Below, piece after piece: positions 13,800 to 26,881 of a stretch of DNA of 64,000 bases. Both the position numbers and the translations under genes were made by a program. The notes beneath the pieces were generated by a model that ran no database searches, was not told the origin of the DNA, and saw only the letters and a list, made by a program, of their open reading frames with translations. Source of the stretch: Archegozetes longisetosus (Eukaryota > Arthropoda > Arachnida > Sarcoptiformes > Trhypochthoniidae); the NCBI GenBank assembly GCA_018873245.2, contig JAEMBT020000006.1, positions 1,309,804-1,373,803 of the forward strand, written 5' to 3'. Each line of letters starts with the position of its first letter. Within the stretch, counting starts at the first letter, position 1.

Positions 13800-15560
13800 G
13801 TAAAGCTATTTGAACGTGAAAACTGTAAACTAGTTATTTTTTAAGTCATTTGAATAAATAAAGTTTACTAATAAAGCAACATTTGGGATCATAGCACTCA
13901 GACTCAAATTAAAATGACCTCTACTAATATCATAGCTATTTGATTGTAAGGATTGCGCATACTTTTTTAAGGATTTTTTTGAGAGAAAATAAACATTGTA
14001 TCTCTGGTATTATTCTATGCAACACAATATTGAATAAGCTTTTCAATTATTTAAATTCTTATTGACACTCCCACGTAAATATACTAGCCTAAAACCTGAT
14101 CGTTTAATTTATCTTGATAATCACCTAATTATTATTTATAGACGGAAAGCAACGCAAAACATATACAATTATTAAAACCTATAACTTAGAGTTTCCGAAT
14201 AATTTTTTTATCATCTGACTCTAACTGGTTATAGAAATATTTGTAAAGCAATTATTGTCACTTAGCAGTATGGAGAACTTCAAGTTTAACCATAGGGTAT
14301 TTTGTTGATGTGGAAGATATGTAGAAGTTGGTCCTCTACACAACATCAAGTTAGTGTAGAAGAACTGCAATAGAACTTTTTAAAATTTTTAAGTTGATGT
14401 CTTCATGATATTCTTAACAATCGGTATATTTCGGTTGACATGAGGTATTTGAAATAGGTTTAAATAAAAATACTCTTATTGTTTTACTACTTATTCATAT
14501 TCAGAAAATGAATTTTTCATTTAGACTGAATTGCTTTAACTAGAAACTACTTGATCATTATCTACTATTGAATAGTTACAGAAACAAATTGAAAAAACTT
14601 AATTCAAAGCAAGGATCTTCAAAAATAAATTGTTTTAATTGACTCATAAAAGTTCTTGTAAAATTTTAATTATCATCATTGACCTACTGCAAAAATTTCG
14701 GGGTTCGAAACTAATTTATACTTTGTTTTTAATACGAATATTCTACTCTACTCAAATCTGATTAATTGTTTGATTTATGTCTGATAATTAAAGTTTTGTA
14801 TTTGTTATCAAAGATATTTGGGTGTGAGAACTGTAACAATTTCTTTAAATATTTTTGAATGACCAAGGTTAGCTTATACAGAGCACGTGGTTAGGAAAAC
14901 ATTGATAAAATTAACAATTTGAAAACATGAACATCTCATTAGTTTTCGTTTTATTTGCAACAACGAAAATAATTTAAGACTACATTTGATTATATTACTT
15001 GTAATATAACATCTACTGAATTTCTCAAACAAAGAATTTTACTCAATAATAGGACTAAGAATTCAAAGAATTATTGAAGATTTTGAAATTAGCAGCCTAT
15101 ATCAAATTTTATCCACATCAACAAATTAATTTTTCATTAAGACCTAAATAATCAATAATGATTACTTATCTATTTAGGAAATTTTTTCGATTTTCATGTA
15201 GTTATTAGCTATCATATGATTTATAAGAAAATTTAATGCTATTTGCGCTATTTTATTAAAATCCAGGTAAAGATTGATTAAGAGTTTGACAATAAAACTT
15301 TCATTCTGTACAAAAGCTGTTGAGTGCACAAACTGCAAGAGAGGTTTACTATATTTTATAATTATGACTTCTATTACTTAGTAAAAAAATCAATCGGTGT
15401 TTCTGGGCAGTTCTCTCGAAGTTATTGAACAATTTTGAATAATAAAATTCGAGCATAATTTCAATTTCTTAATCACATTTACGAAATAAGTTTTAATCTA
15501 AAACTTGATCGTATAATTTACCTCGAAAGTTACTTAATCATTATTTATAACTAAATACTA
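13800..15560. repeat. diverged repeated motifs
   Basis: Related segments recur: AAAGCTATTTGAACGTGAAA at 13802, ATAGCTATTTGATTGTAAGG at 13932, AAAGATATTTGGGTGTGAGA at 14810 and AAAGCTGTTGAGTGCACAAA at 15312, most followed by an ACTG-A or similar core. AATTTATCTTGATAATCACC (14106) likewise resembles AATTTACCTCGAAAGTTACT (15514). They look like old, uneven tandem copies; the unit boundaries are unclear. Confidence 0.35.
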
Positions 15561-18500
15561 ACTGAAAACACATTAAAACTAAAATTTATAAGTGAGAGAA
15601 ACTTCTTGAATAAGCTGTCTTTTAATTAACTCTTTGATGGGTAATAAAATAATTTTTCTAATAGAGGTAAAGCGATAAATATGACTGCATTGACAAATGG
15701 AATTACTTAAGCAATAACTAGTTTAAAGAAAAATAATTCATTTTTGAAATCTTTGCGTTTGAGTGTCATTGAAATGATAGCTTATTTTGCAACTGAATAA
15801 TTGCTTGATATTTGTATATACCCCGTAGTGATATAAAAGGCCTCACTGTTATAGCATTATTATAAATATCAAAACACAAATCTTTATGATCTTTAGTATG
15901 AGTTCTGATTTGTAGGAGATATCACTTTTAGAGACAGCTCATTGAAAATAAGAATAGATTTATGTATAGAATTATGAGAATGGTAGTCAAGTTTTTCCTC
16001 AATAAGAAAGTTATTTGATTCAATGTTGAAGCTTTTGCATCAAGCTAACTTTAAAGTCTTTTGTTTTCAAATGGAATCTCATTTGAATAGTATTCACATT
16101 AAGGTTACGATAATTTGCAAAAACCAATTTGTGTTTCAATTAGTCTAGGATTCAAAGTCTAAAGGTCCGAAAAATTCTATTGAAGAAAAATTTCATTTTA
16201 TTATGAATTTCTAGACAACAATAAATTTAACGAAACCAAAGTCTAAAAGCCTTTTACTTTTTATTATTGCTGCTAGGTCGAATACAATATTTTGGTATTT
16301 CCGATAACAGCTCACATACCGTTGAAAAGGAGGCACAACTTCTAAACTGCTTTTGTTTATACAGCTATCACTTTATAGGTCTCTAAAGTTGCCATCCATT
16401 CAGAGGCATTTATTCTAATCATAGGTAAGCATTTTCCAGGATTTTATTGCTTCCAGAATACTTATGCAAATCAAACCGTATTGCATTACAGTTACGATCG
16501 ATATCACATTTTCTGCCTACGTTTAAATTGTTGTGAAATATAAAACTATAAAATATCGTGATTTATTAAATAAGACACTATTTTTTCTTTGAAGATCAAA
16601 ATCTAGTGCAGACGTAATTGAGAATTAGAAAATCATAAATACCTGTTTGTCCTTCAATTTGAAGTGAATATGAGGCAATATAAGTCAATATGAATTGAAT
16701 TTTGAAATAAATTTCAATTCTATCTTATCATAAGTTTAAAACATCTTTAGTGAAAAATATGTCTGAATAGCATTACTGTACTCCTTAGGTTTTAATCAAT
16801 GCGTAAAAACTTTTCTAAACAATAAAAAACTTTGTTTTGGGGCAAAAATTAGTTTTTATTCACGGAAGTGAACCGAAATATAGACCCATATCTCAGAACA
16901 TATTTCTCTGGTGCTAAATCAAAAGATCAATAGTTAGTTATCTAAAAGAGCAAATCAGTTATGTTTCATATGTTTAGGAAGTTGTCATCATTGGAGTGTA
17001 GGAGAAGATTGAGTCCTATGCCTACAACTGATGTGATGACACCATTGGAATTGTCACTCAACCAAAACACAAGCCATAAGTCATAAGCTTTCAATTTATG
17101 AAAATTTCAACTTTCAGTTAAGTAACAGCAAATACTTCATATACTTCCTCAAAGATTCGATGCATTTCCTTAAAAGATGTGAACATAAGAAAAAACAGCA
17201 TTTTTTGCATACATACAAAAAGTTGTCAATTCTAATCATAATCTGTTTCTTCAATGTTTTCATGTCGATAGAAAAATTTTCCAAATAACTATTAATAATA
17301 AATGACACCAATTTAAAATACCATCAATAATAAATACGATGTTTCCTGAAGAATAATAAATTCAAATTTGTTGTTTGGAGAATCAATATTTTTGCGAGTT
17401 TTTTTGTTTTTCTGACACATATATTTGAATGAATTAGTAGAAGCATAATATATGATACTATGATTGGGTTTTAAGCTTGTTTAAATCAAATTTTCGAGTT
17501 TATACAAATAATACTATTAAATACTCTCGATTTTATAGCATATATAAAAATAACTATCATTATAGACAGGATTAAAACGAGTAAATCAAGTATAAAAAGT
17601 TTTTAAAGCACTTCCAAAGCTATTTCTCTCACGAATACTTGAAACTTAAAACCAATTGATAGTGGTTTGGATATTTATCGATAAAATAAAGAGTTTTTAT
17701 TGAATTGGGAACAAATTAAGATTTAGTTTTATTTAAAGAAAATCGTTTCGTTTTATTTACTACGACTATTACACGAAAAGTTTATCAGGACAGGACCAGG
17801 ATTTAAGAAAAAACTTTATACTTATGAGGCTTTTAAAAGTAGATTCTCGTAAAAAACGTTTCAGCTCGAGATTCAGCTTAACTGCAATGGTATTAAGTTT
17901 GCGATAACTCTTCAAATGACACATAAAATGACAATTTTTTGAAGCTTTCAAGACATAAAGGATATGATATCAGTCCTCGGAGAATAATAATAAAATCAGA
18001 AGGAGACTTAAATCAATTAATTAGTTTATGAGTTCATCTGATAAAGTGTAGGAACATCGGAGTTGAAGTTATGGAGAGTATGTGGCGTCAAATCAAACAT
18101 CTTATTAGGAAAAAACTAACTCGAGTGACATTTTTTTCAACAGATAAACTTCATGTTATTTAATAATAACTTGTTTTTTATGTTTTTCTTAAGGAAAACT
18201 ATTTTAATCACGTTTTTTGCTGCTAATCAACAGTTATCTTACTTTACAACAAAATTTTGTCTAAATTGCTGGTAATGGTGAAAATATGCCAAAAAAACTG
18301 TCATTTCGATGCGCTTCATATGGAAAGTGATGATTGACATAAAATCTATCATTTATTACGATTTTTTCATAAATTTCAAGCTTTTTAGATGAAAGAAAGG
18401 TTAGAAAAATAAGAAACTGAGGCATAAATAACTTTCAATCTGAGAACTTTTGAGACAAAGTTCGCTATTTATAAGCAAAAAAGTGATACGTTTTTGGCGT

Positions 18501-20420
18501 AAGCTTCAAAATATTCTATTAGAATATGTATAAAATATTCTAGTTTGGCCTCTACTCTGTCTCATCCTTTTATAAGAGGAAAATATGAGAGATTTTTTTG
18601 TCACATTTCAATATAACATGATTCTGTTTCGGTTAGAGAGTAGAGCATAAAACATAGTGAGAGACACACACGCAATGCTTTAGTGACTGTCAAATAGTTT
18701 AAAAGAAATATAAAATTACATTTTTCTTCAAAGTTATTTCAATTTCACTCATTTCGCTATCTTTAAAAATGTCAAATTTTGCAATTTTTTCTCTCGACTA
18801 AAAAACTTGAAAAAGTTCATTTTTATGTTAAAAATACATTTTTCAAAGAGACTTATTTTAAATATAATTAGAAAACTTTGTTTTAAGAGTTTTCCAAAGT
18901 GAAAGAAAAAAACTTAAACCTCTAGAGAAATATCATGTTATTTAGCGCTAACTTTTTTAAAGATGAAAAATTTAGCTTTCTCTCAATATGATTCATGTGA
19001 TATTCATGTAATCTCATAGCAGATCAGAATAGATAATAGTTATTAGAGTTGAATATCAGACTTACATTTTTCACTTTCAGTCATAAGTTTTGAATAACTG
19101 ATGTTGTAGTTGAAGATTAAGAACAGTTTTTTTCAACTCTGAAGAACTTATGCCAAGCGAGTAATTTCACTTTTTCTGTAGTGCACTTAATGGATCCAAA
19201 GCATACGTTTCTTAACTTGCACAATCAAAAGAAATGAATCTTAGGCAAACTTTCAGTTCAAATGTGATTTTATTCAAAACTATAACTTAGCTACAATTTT
19301 AGGAAATAATTTAATGATAGTTCATTTTATCTACAAATAGAGGTTTTTAGACTTATGAAAACATATTGCACAGAAAACAATAGAAATTTACTATAACAGA
19401 AGTCCAATAAATTACTCTTTAAATTATTTTCATTCTACTCAAATGTGTTCTGATTTCCGTAACAAATAAGTTTTCAATATAGATGTTGGATATTATTTCA
19501 TTTAATATTTAACGCAATATATTATAATAGCAAATGTTGTGTATTGTCAAAACACATTTGTAAGAGTTTATTACTCAATATGAACTTATTTAATTTGATA
19601 TATCATAATATTTTTGTTCCTTATTTTGATTTCCTTTATGAACGACGTTTTATCCAATCGAAGTCTCAGTAGTGATGAAATCTAGGTTCGCATTCTATAG
19701 CTACATATCTTATAATCCGACTCCTTTTCATTATTATCTTTACAAATACCTTGTATAAAACATTCTAAATTTGGTCAATTTCTTTATCCCGAATAAGAAA
19801 CTTTAAATTTACTTGTTAGAAAAATTATTTTATTTCTGGTAATTTTTCAGATAATTGACTTCCAGAATATAATATTTGTTAGCAAGAATTACTCAGAAAA
19901 TAAATTTATATTTAATTGAATATTGTCAAATTATTGTTCAATATGACAAAGCTTTAGCAGAAGCAATTGCAAGATTTTAAACTGTAATGTAGGACCATAA
20001 TTCGGTTGCATGCATACTTTAATTGCAATAAAGGTTAACAATAAATGAAATAATACGAATCAACATTTTAACAGATCCATTGAAAAGTAATTATTTCTAA
20101 AAGTATATCTTATTATTAAGACATTACAGGACTACTGCATCCAATAATTGTTAAATGACCTTTGACGGGTAAAACTGTGAAAGACAAGGTTTAAGATTAT
20201 CAGTCATCAAACATGACTATAGAGGCAGAACAATTAATTTCATAAATAGATATTTCAGTCTTTATAATTGAAGTTTTCAAAAACTCCTATTTAATTGAAC
20301 ATTAATTAAAAGTTATGACCTGAAGATATCTCTATTCTTCAGTAGTTAATGCGAATATTGGCCGTATATCATAACATTTTTGAAACATCACAAAAAATTA
20401 ATTATTTCATAACTCATTGT

Positions 20421-21500
20421 TCTCTATTCGTAGCTCATAGCGAGCACAAGAACGACCTCCCAATGCGTGCAATCCCTAAACCAACGCATGCCATCCCTTA
20501 ATACAAAAGCAAATTCTCCTAATAAGTTAATTTTATACTCCATATCCTCTCTTATCAAATGCAATCATCTCTTACTCTAGAAAACTAACTAATTCTAAAT
20601 GTAAAGCATAAAACAAACTAATGATAAACACACTCTTCAGATGATATCAACACTAATACAGTGAGTGCTAACAGACAATCGTCTTTGTTCTTTGCCGCCC
20701 TCTCTATCCCTCCCAAACGCTCATCTCATCCTATTCTTCAACAACAACAGCATAAAAAAGTTGACTCCCATTCAGATTATCTTTCAGTTATTCAAATGGA
20801 GCTCAGCGTAAATGAGTATCAAATCTCGCTTTTTGTAGTCCTAAAGCTTTTTGTCTATCTGTTGTCTATCTCTCTCTCTCTAAAAAAGTTGTTGTAAAAT
20901 GACGTTTAGCTCTCAGAGTCTTTAATAAATATTTTTCAACAGCAAAATCTCTGAATTTCCTGTTTTTCCATTGAATGCTAAGAACTTTATGAAACTTTGT
21001 CTCAAAAAGAAAATTCTTTTCTGTCCTGTATTTGTTTTAAGATTTCAAGAGAATAAGATCTCTAATACTGGCATTTAAGAAGTGCTCAGAGAAGTCCCCC
21101 TTAAGTAATATGAAATCCGCGTTTATTCCACAAAGACTTCCGCAAAAGTTCTTTATTTTTTGCCCATAAGTAGATAAATATGAGCTAAAATGTGATGCCT
21201 TAGAAGAAGAGAGAGAACTCTATGTTTTATGCATTACTATTACTATTATCATCATTTCCTGTGCTCTGATATTATTTTTGTGATTTGATGCTCTCTAGAG
21301 TTTTTTCTATCTTCCAGTGCTTAATGCCCTGTGTCGAAGTCTAGTCCCTGTCCCGATGCCTCCCCTCTCACTCTCTTATCCAAAAAAATATATTCGTATT
21401 ATTTTCATACATAACCAAATATTCATTTGCATCTCTCTTTCTGTCTCTCTTGTAGTCATACACACGAACACATCTGTAATCTTAATGAACGAATGATAAA
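20421..21500. other. C- and pyrimidine-rich stretch, no gene assigned
   Basis: The plus strand is unusually rich in C and CT relative to G (for example 20690-20740 and 21340-21375), unlike the flanking DNA. The open frame at 20661-20897 (78 codons) is a product of this composition, without a recognisable domain. Untranslated exon sequence, an old CT array or regulatory DNA are all possible. Confidence 0.4.
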
Positions 21501-22381
21501 ATGTATAGGATTTGCATGTCTTCTACCAGACCTTAACTACTGTTTTCTAAGAATTCCTTTAAGATTGTGACAAAAAACATCTTTAACTTTAATTTGTTTA
21601 GCTTTTAATACCGTTAGACTTCCTCTCGCTCAGTCTATACTATATTCAAAAGTATTTCTGAAGTTATTCTTTCGCAGAAAAAACAAAAAATTAATTTTTT
21701 CTCAATTCTAATTAATCACTGGTTAAGAAGGAGTCGAAATTTATGTTAAAAAGTTTGTTAGCATTCTTCGAAAGGGATAGAGCATAACAGTAGTTGTCTT
21801 TAGAGACTAGACCCCTAATTGTTAAGCACTATTCGTAACCACAAGTCTCTCTCCAGAAATTAGTTTTCTTACAGTTTGTCATATTGTTATTCTTCAGCGG
21901 GAAATAAAATATTAGTTCGACCCTGAAGTCCAATTTAACTGAAAAAGCATTTAAAAAGGATTATAATAGAAGTACTAGTAGTTTATTGTAAATGATTTAC
22001 TCAAGAAGGAATTACATTTAGTTTTGTTAAGGCATCGGAGCCCCTGTTGTGGTGTTTCTAATAATTGCAATACTAGTTAATGGTTAACAATTCAATGAAT
22101 TATAAAACTATTATAAACTGTAAGTGATTCTCCATTTCTCATAACTCTCATTAATTACTGTCAATCAAACGCACACTTTGTCTGTAGGAGAAGAGAAAAA
22201 ATCTTCTATGGGATTCAGTGACAATTTGATGTAACGTTTTTTATATGATTATTTATTATTATGTATTATTGCACTTCATCTGTAATGATAGCGTGTGCGC
22301 CACTCAGGAGTTAGTTATATTTTTCAGGTGCTATAGAACAGGGGTCTTAGAATACCACAGAAAAAGGGAACAAAATAGATG

Positions 22382-22823
22382 CAGTGTAACCTCGTCATAA
22401 CAAATCTTTAAATATAGGGGAATTCACTTCGTTATAACCAGATCTCGCAAAATATCAAATTTTCACTTTGGTAGTCTTCGAATCATTGAATTTCAATAAA
22501 TTTTGGTTTCTGTTCAAGTTTGTAACAGAAGTTAAGTTTAACGCTTAAGTCAGAATCCATTTGACTCTAGTCTGGGCTTCAAGTAAAGCACACGCTGTCA
22601 ATAACGCAAAACTCATTTTCTTATCTATAAGCTTAAGGAACGAACTAAATGTAAATTTATGATAAATATCTTTTTAGAAAAGTAAAAGCACCAGTTTTCT
22701 CTAAAGTAGCCATTGTGAGCGTCATGTGCAATAATAGTGATTGGTCATTATACAATAGTTTTCTATGAGAAGAGTCAGTAAAACATTTTTTACATCGACA
22801 TTCACTATAACGGAGTTTCACTG
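22382..22823. mobile_element. pogo/Tc1-like MITE, 442 bp
   Basis: The ends are CAGTGTAACCTCGTCATAAC and CAGTGAAACTCCGTTATAGT (read inward), two degenerate forms of one repeat resembling pogo-type CAGTGAAACCTCGTTATAAC. No clean TA duplication is visible, and there is no transposase. Confidence 0.6.
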
Positions 22824-25800
22824 ACCCAGCATTAAAAAGTAGTGTATATGAAGAGGCGATATTTCTTTTTCTGAGTCAGAGAATAGATTTTCGAAGTGGC
22901 CCCAAAAGAAAGGCCTGTCACACAATGAAATATCTGTTCACAATCCCACCTAATGGTAATGTTGTTCCGCAATAATTGCTAAATCTCTTTGGGGGGCGAA
23001 TCACTCGAATTAACCTTCAAAGTGGCTAAATTGGACAAATGTTTTATTCTTATTACACACTCGCAGAAAAGAGAGCCCAAAAACGAAAACTCTTAAAGAG
23101 AATTATAAATACTTTGTATATATCTCTGAACTATATCTAGATATATATAAATTTTTTCTTTGTAGAAGGCACTTCAAAAGCCACAGCATATCAGTTGCAG
23201 GCATTCTCCTAGCTCTATAGTACTCTTCTTAAATCCAATTTATTGCATGTCGCAAAAAATGTTCTTCTCCTTAGGTTTTTTCTAATGTGTTGTTCGGGTC
23301 ATCGCATTGTACTCTTCTTGCAGTTCAATACGTTATTTGCCTATCGCGTGATAGCTTTACACAATTGAGTTCATCAAATGATATATGTGTTCAACTATTG
23401 GGATAATAGAAATGAAAAAACTTTACTCTCATGTCAGACCCCGTTTTGTATTTTATTTCTTAGTAAATTGAATTGAAAAAATTGTTCACCTTTTATAATA
23501 AATGGCTGTCAAACTCATAGTGAGCTTAAATCTTGTAAATACCTCGAAAAATTTGACAACATTTATTAGATTTTTCATTATGTTCTTAAATCTTTTTTCT
23601 TATCTGAATATTTAGAATAGTTATTTTTTCTTAAAGAAAGTCATATATTTCGAGGCTATTAAATGTGAAGCCTTTCACGCATAAAAAATTATCATTATTT
23701 AAAACCTTGTCTATAGTAAAGTGCTTTCTTAAATTCTATGACAATATTTGATATTTGACGTTCAATTTTAACCTCTTTGACCAACATAAGAGAAAAATCT
23801 GAAATTGATTTTCGTACTCTTAATATTTTTAAAATTTGAATATAAAAATGATTCTACTTATGAGTGGAGTGATTTGTTAAGCAATTGTTTTATTGCAGAA
23901 CCATTACATCACAATATGCAAGAGTTTATAGATATAAATCTGAATATCAGTACTACATTTCTGGGGAATTAGCAAAATGTGATTGAAAGTGAAGAAACTT
24001 ATCAAAATGATGTCCTCTATATAAATTTGACTAAATAAAAGTTAATTTTATCCTATGTTTCACTCAAACCCTCACTTTCTATCTAAATTTTAAATATATG
24101 ATGACAGAAAACTAACGAATATATTAGGATTTGCTTAAGATTTTCTCAAGTTTAGGATCATTTGTCACCAAATAGTTATTTGGTATTCCAGTGATTCCTA
24201 CTTCAAATTTATTAACCTTTGCTACTGCTTTAAATTTTATTGTTTTTTATTCAGATCTTACTATTTACGGATCAAATCAGATAAAACGATTCAACAGTAA
24301 ATTTTAATCGTTGGAGATAAATTGTATCAAAACTTCTTATCTTTAACTTTAAAAAAAGAAAACATTTGAACACGTACTTTTCTTTAAATAGAAATACAGA
24401 AAAAACAATATAAATAGCAATTTTATCTACAATATAATGCTTCAACCTTTATTATGATTCTTTACCTAATCTATTATTATTGTTATTGTTATATTCTCTC
24501 ACAAAAGAATATTTGACATAACTTTCCAATTATTGAGAGAATTATCTAATGGAAAGCTTCTAGTTTTGAAGGAATGATACTTTTTGAAGAGGACCTCATT
24601 CTTTGATGTGAATTATACTTGAAGTCAATAGAAATACTGATGCTATCAAATAGATATCACGCGTAAAACAGTGAATGCATTCTTCCAGAAAATATTCATA
24701 AATAATAGTCTTTTCGATTGATAAATACCGAAATATTTTCAACATTTGAATTGCAAATACAACTTTGAATAAGAAAATTATAAGAAATACATATTTGAAA
24801 GATTGGTTTAATTTAATTTGAAAAATTCAAACGTCAAAACCCCATTGTCTACAAAACGAATTTTTTCTATGCATTGGTTTAAAAATGAGAAAAACCTCTA
24901 GCAATGCTTAACTCCTGATAATTTTATGGAAAATACATTAAGTAACAAAAAAATATAATTATAGATATTTGTAGCAAAATTAATAAGCATTCCGTTTCTA
25001 AAGGCATTAATAAACTATCGATAATAATGAAAATTGAATAACAAAGAAGGTATTCGCATAAGTAGATGCAAATTACTATTTAATTAAACCCTTTATATCC
25101 AAAGGAAAACAGTTTATATAGAGAGAGAAAAATTGCAATCTATATCTGCAAAAATTTTCCATCCAGTTCGATCATTAATGCCTGGCACTTAAAACACAAT
25201 CGGTTCAGTCTGTCTTCTCAGGTCATGAGAAGAGGCAGTCATTTCGTAATTAACATTTTTCTTTGTACTAGACATTAGGGAAATCGTTCACGTATTGATG
25301 GCGTGGCTCAAGTTATTAGACAATAAAATAGAGAAATTGATACACTTGAAGGTTGATTATCGTTAAAGGATCTCTACTTCTTCATTCCCCAAAGAGCCTA
25401 ACTTTGAACGACTGTGTGTGGACTGTAGTGAAACAGTTGAACAGAGTTACGAATCGGTTTAAGGGACTTTAGAATATTTGAATACAATAATGCGAAAATT
25501 TGTTGTATCATTTCTATTCTATAAATGGTTTAATATGTTTTAGCATTTTCTGTGCAAATTATGTTAAACCGAAAAGTTTTGATTCTGGAATTGTTCGTAA
25601 CTAGGTTTTACTGTTAAAATACTTTGTGTAGTGAGAAATAATGTGCTGACCCGACCTGATCCAAACTCATTAAGCAACTCATCGCCCATTATATCGTTAG
25701 TGGTTAGCGATTTATTGCTGATAAAATGAAGTTTTTTATATTCTCTTTTTCCCCTCTGTTTGGTTTGTCTAAAGTCTTAAAACAAGTCACTTGTTTTGTT

Positions 25801-25830
25801 CGTCTACGAGTATTGCGCAACAATCGCAGA

Positions 25831-26193
25831 CACTAGGGTTTGTATGCGATGCATATTTAGTTGGGCTTCAATTTTAAAAGAATTTCTGCTAAAATTTGAG
25901 CAAAAGTTCTAATTTAATTTTCTCAATATATTCTATATTCCTTATGTAAAGTTAAGATTTATGAAACAAATACTATCTTCAAACAACTTGTTCCAAAATT
26001 GTTCGCTATATCATTTTCCACCAATAAAAGGGTAGAGAAAAAAACGTTGTTGCAGTTTTTTATTTTGCAATCATTTTGACTTAATAAACAGAAAACTTTC
26101 TCTGCAGTTTTGTACAGATTTTATTTGGCAAAACAAGAGTGCTATCATTGTTAACTCAGTTCGTAGAGGATTCGAATTTTTCAAACCCTAGTG
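25831..26193. repeat. inverted repeat pair enclosing about 340 bp
   Basis: ACACTAGGGTTTG (25831-25843) is matched exactly in inverse by CAAACCCTAGTGT near 26181-26193. This could mark a small TIR element, but no target-site duplication is evident and similarity stops after 13 bp. Confidence 0.35.
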
Positions 26194-26833
26194 TGAAAGA
26201 CAATGTCATTTATTGATTCTGGTCAGGTATGAGACAGAGAGAATATACTGAAAGCTAGAAAAACTCGAAAATAAAGTCCTTTTGAAATAATGATAAAACA
26301 AAACTAAGGAAAGATTTAACGCTAAAAGTGTCTCAGAGTTCAATTGTGATTGGCTGAGACAATAGCAATAAGGAAAATGATAGCAAAATAGACTATAATA
26401 CTAAATATCTAATAATAATAGATATCTGACAAAAAGGCAACACAAAAAAGTTAAATCGCCCGAAGCCTATCAAATACCTGTTCAATAAAGAGATACCTTT
26501 CCTAATAAGGTCAGAATCAGCTGTAAGTTAGATAAAAGTTTATACTATGCAAAAAGTACAATGTGTGCAACTTTTGCTTCTCATTCTTCTTAATCACAGC
26601 CTTTTCTTCTCTTAATCTAACTTTTTTTCAAGTGGGATGACTTTTCTCTCTATCATAACATTCTTTAATTATCTTATGATAGCAATTATTATTAGACTTT
26701 ATCATTATGAGCCTCAGGCAGTGTTTGGTCATCGATTCCGATGTAACTAGAAATTGATGTGAAAACCCTAATCATCATTATATGAACTCAAATTATTATT
26801 AAAGCCATTATTATCTATTTTATTATTGTTGAA

Positions 26834-26838
<5 letters not shown>

Positions 26839-26877
<39 letters not shown>
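26839..26877. repeat. (CT)n microsatellite
   Basis: About 19 uninterrupted CT units. Confidence 0.97.

Positions 26878-26881
<4 letters not shown>

Larger units (their letters stand above)
4982..20420. other. non-coding A+T-rich DNA with microsatellites
   Basis: Dense stops in all frames; the longest open frames are about 60-67 codons with no recognisable motif or codon pattern. A splice-like TTGCCTTACAG followed by LILDLFGRKEIQNINL at 8999-9070 is the nearest thing to an exon, but it has no partner. Repeats within are listed separately. Confidence 0.55.

Noticed and set aside
20661-20897. 78-codon frame with a QQQQ run
   Set aside because: Explained by the C/CT-rich composition; the end is a CTCTCT-derived Leu/Ser run with no domain.
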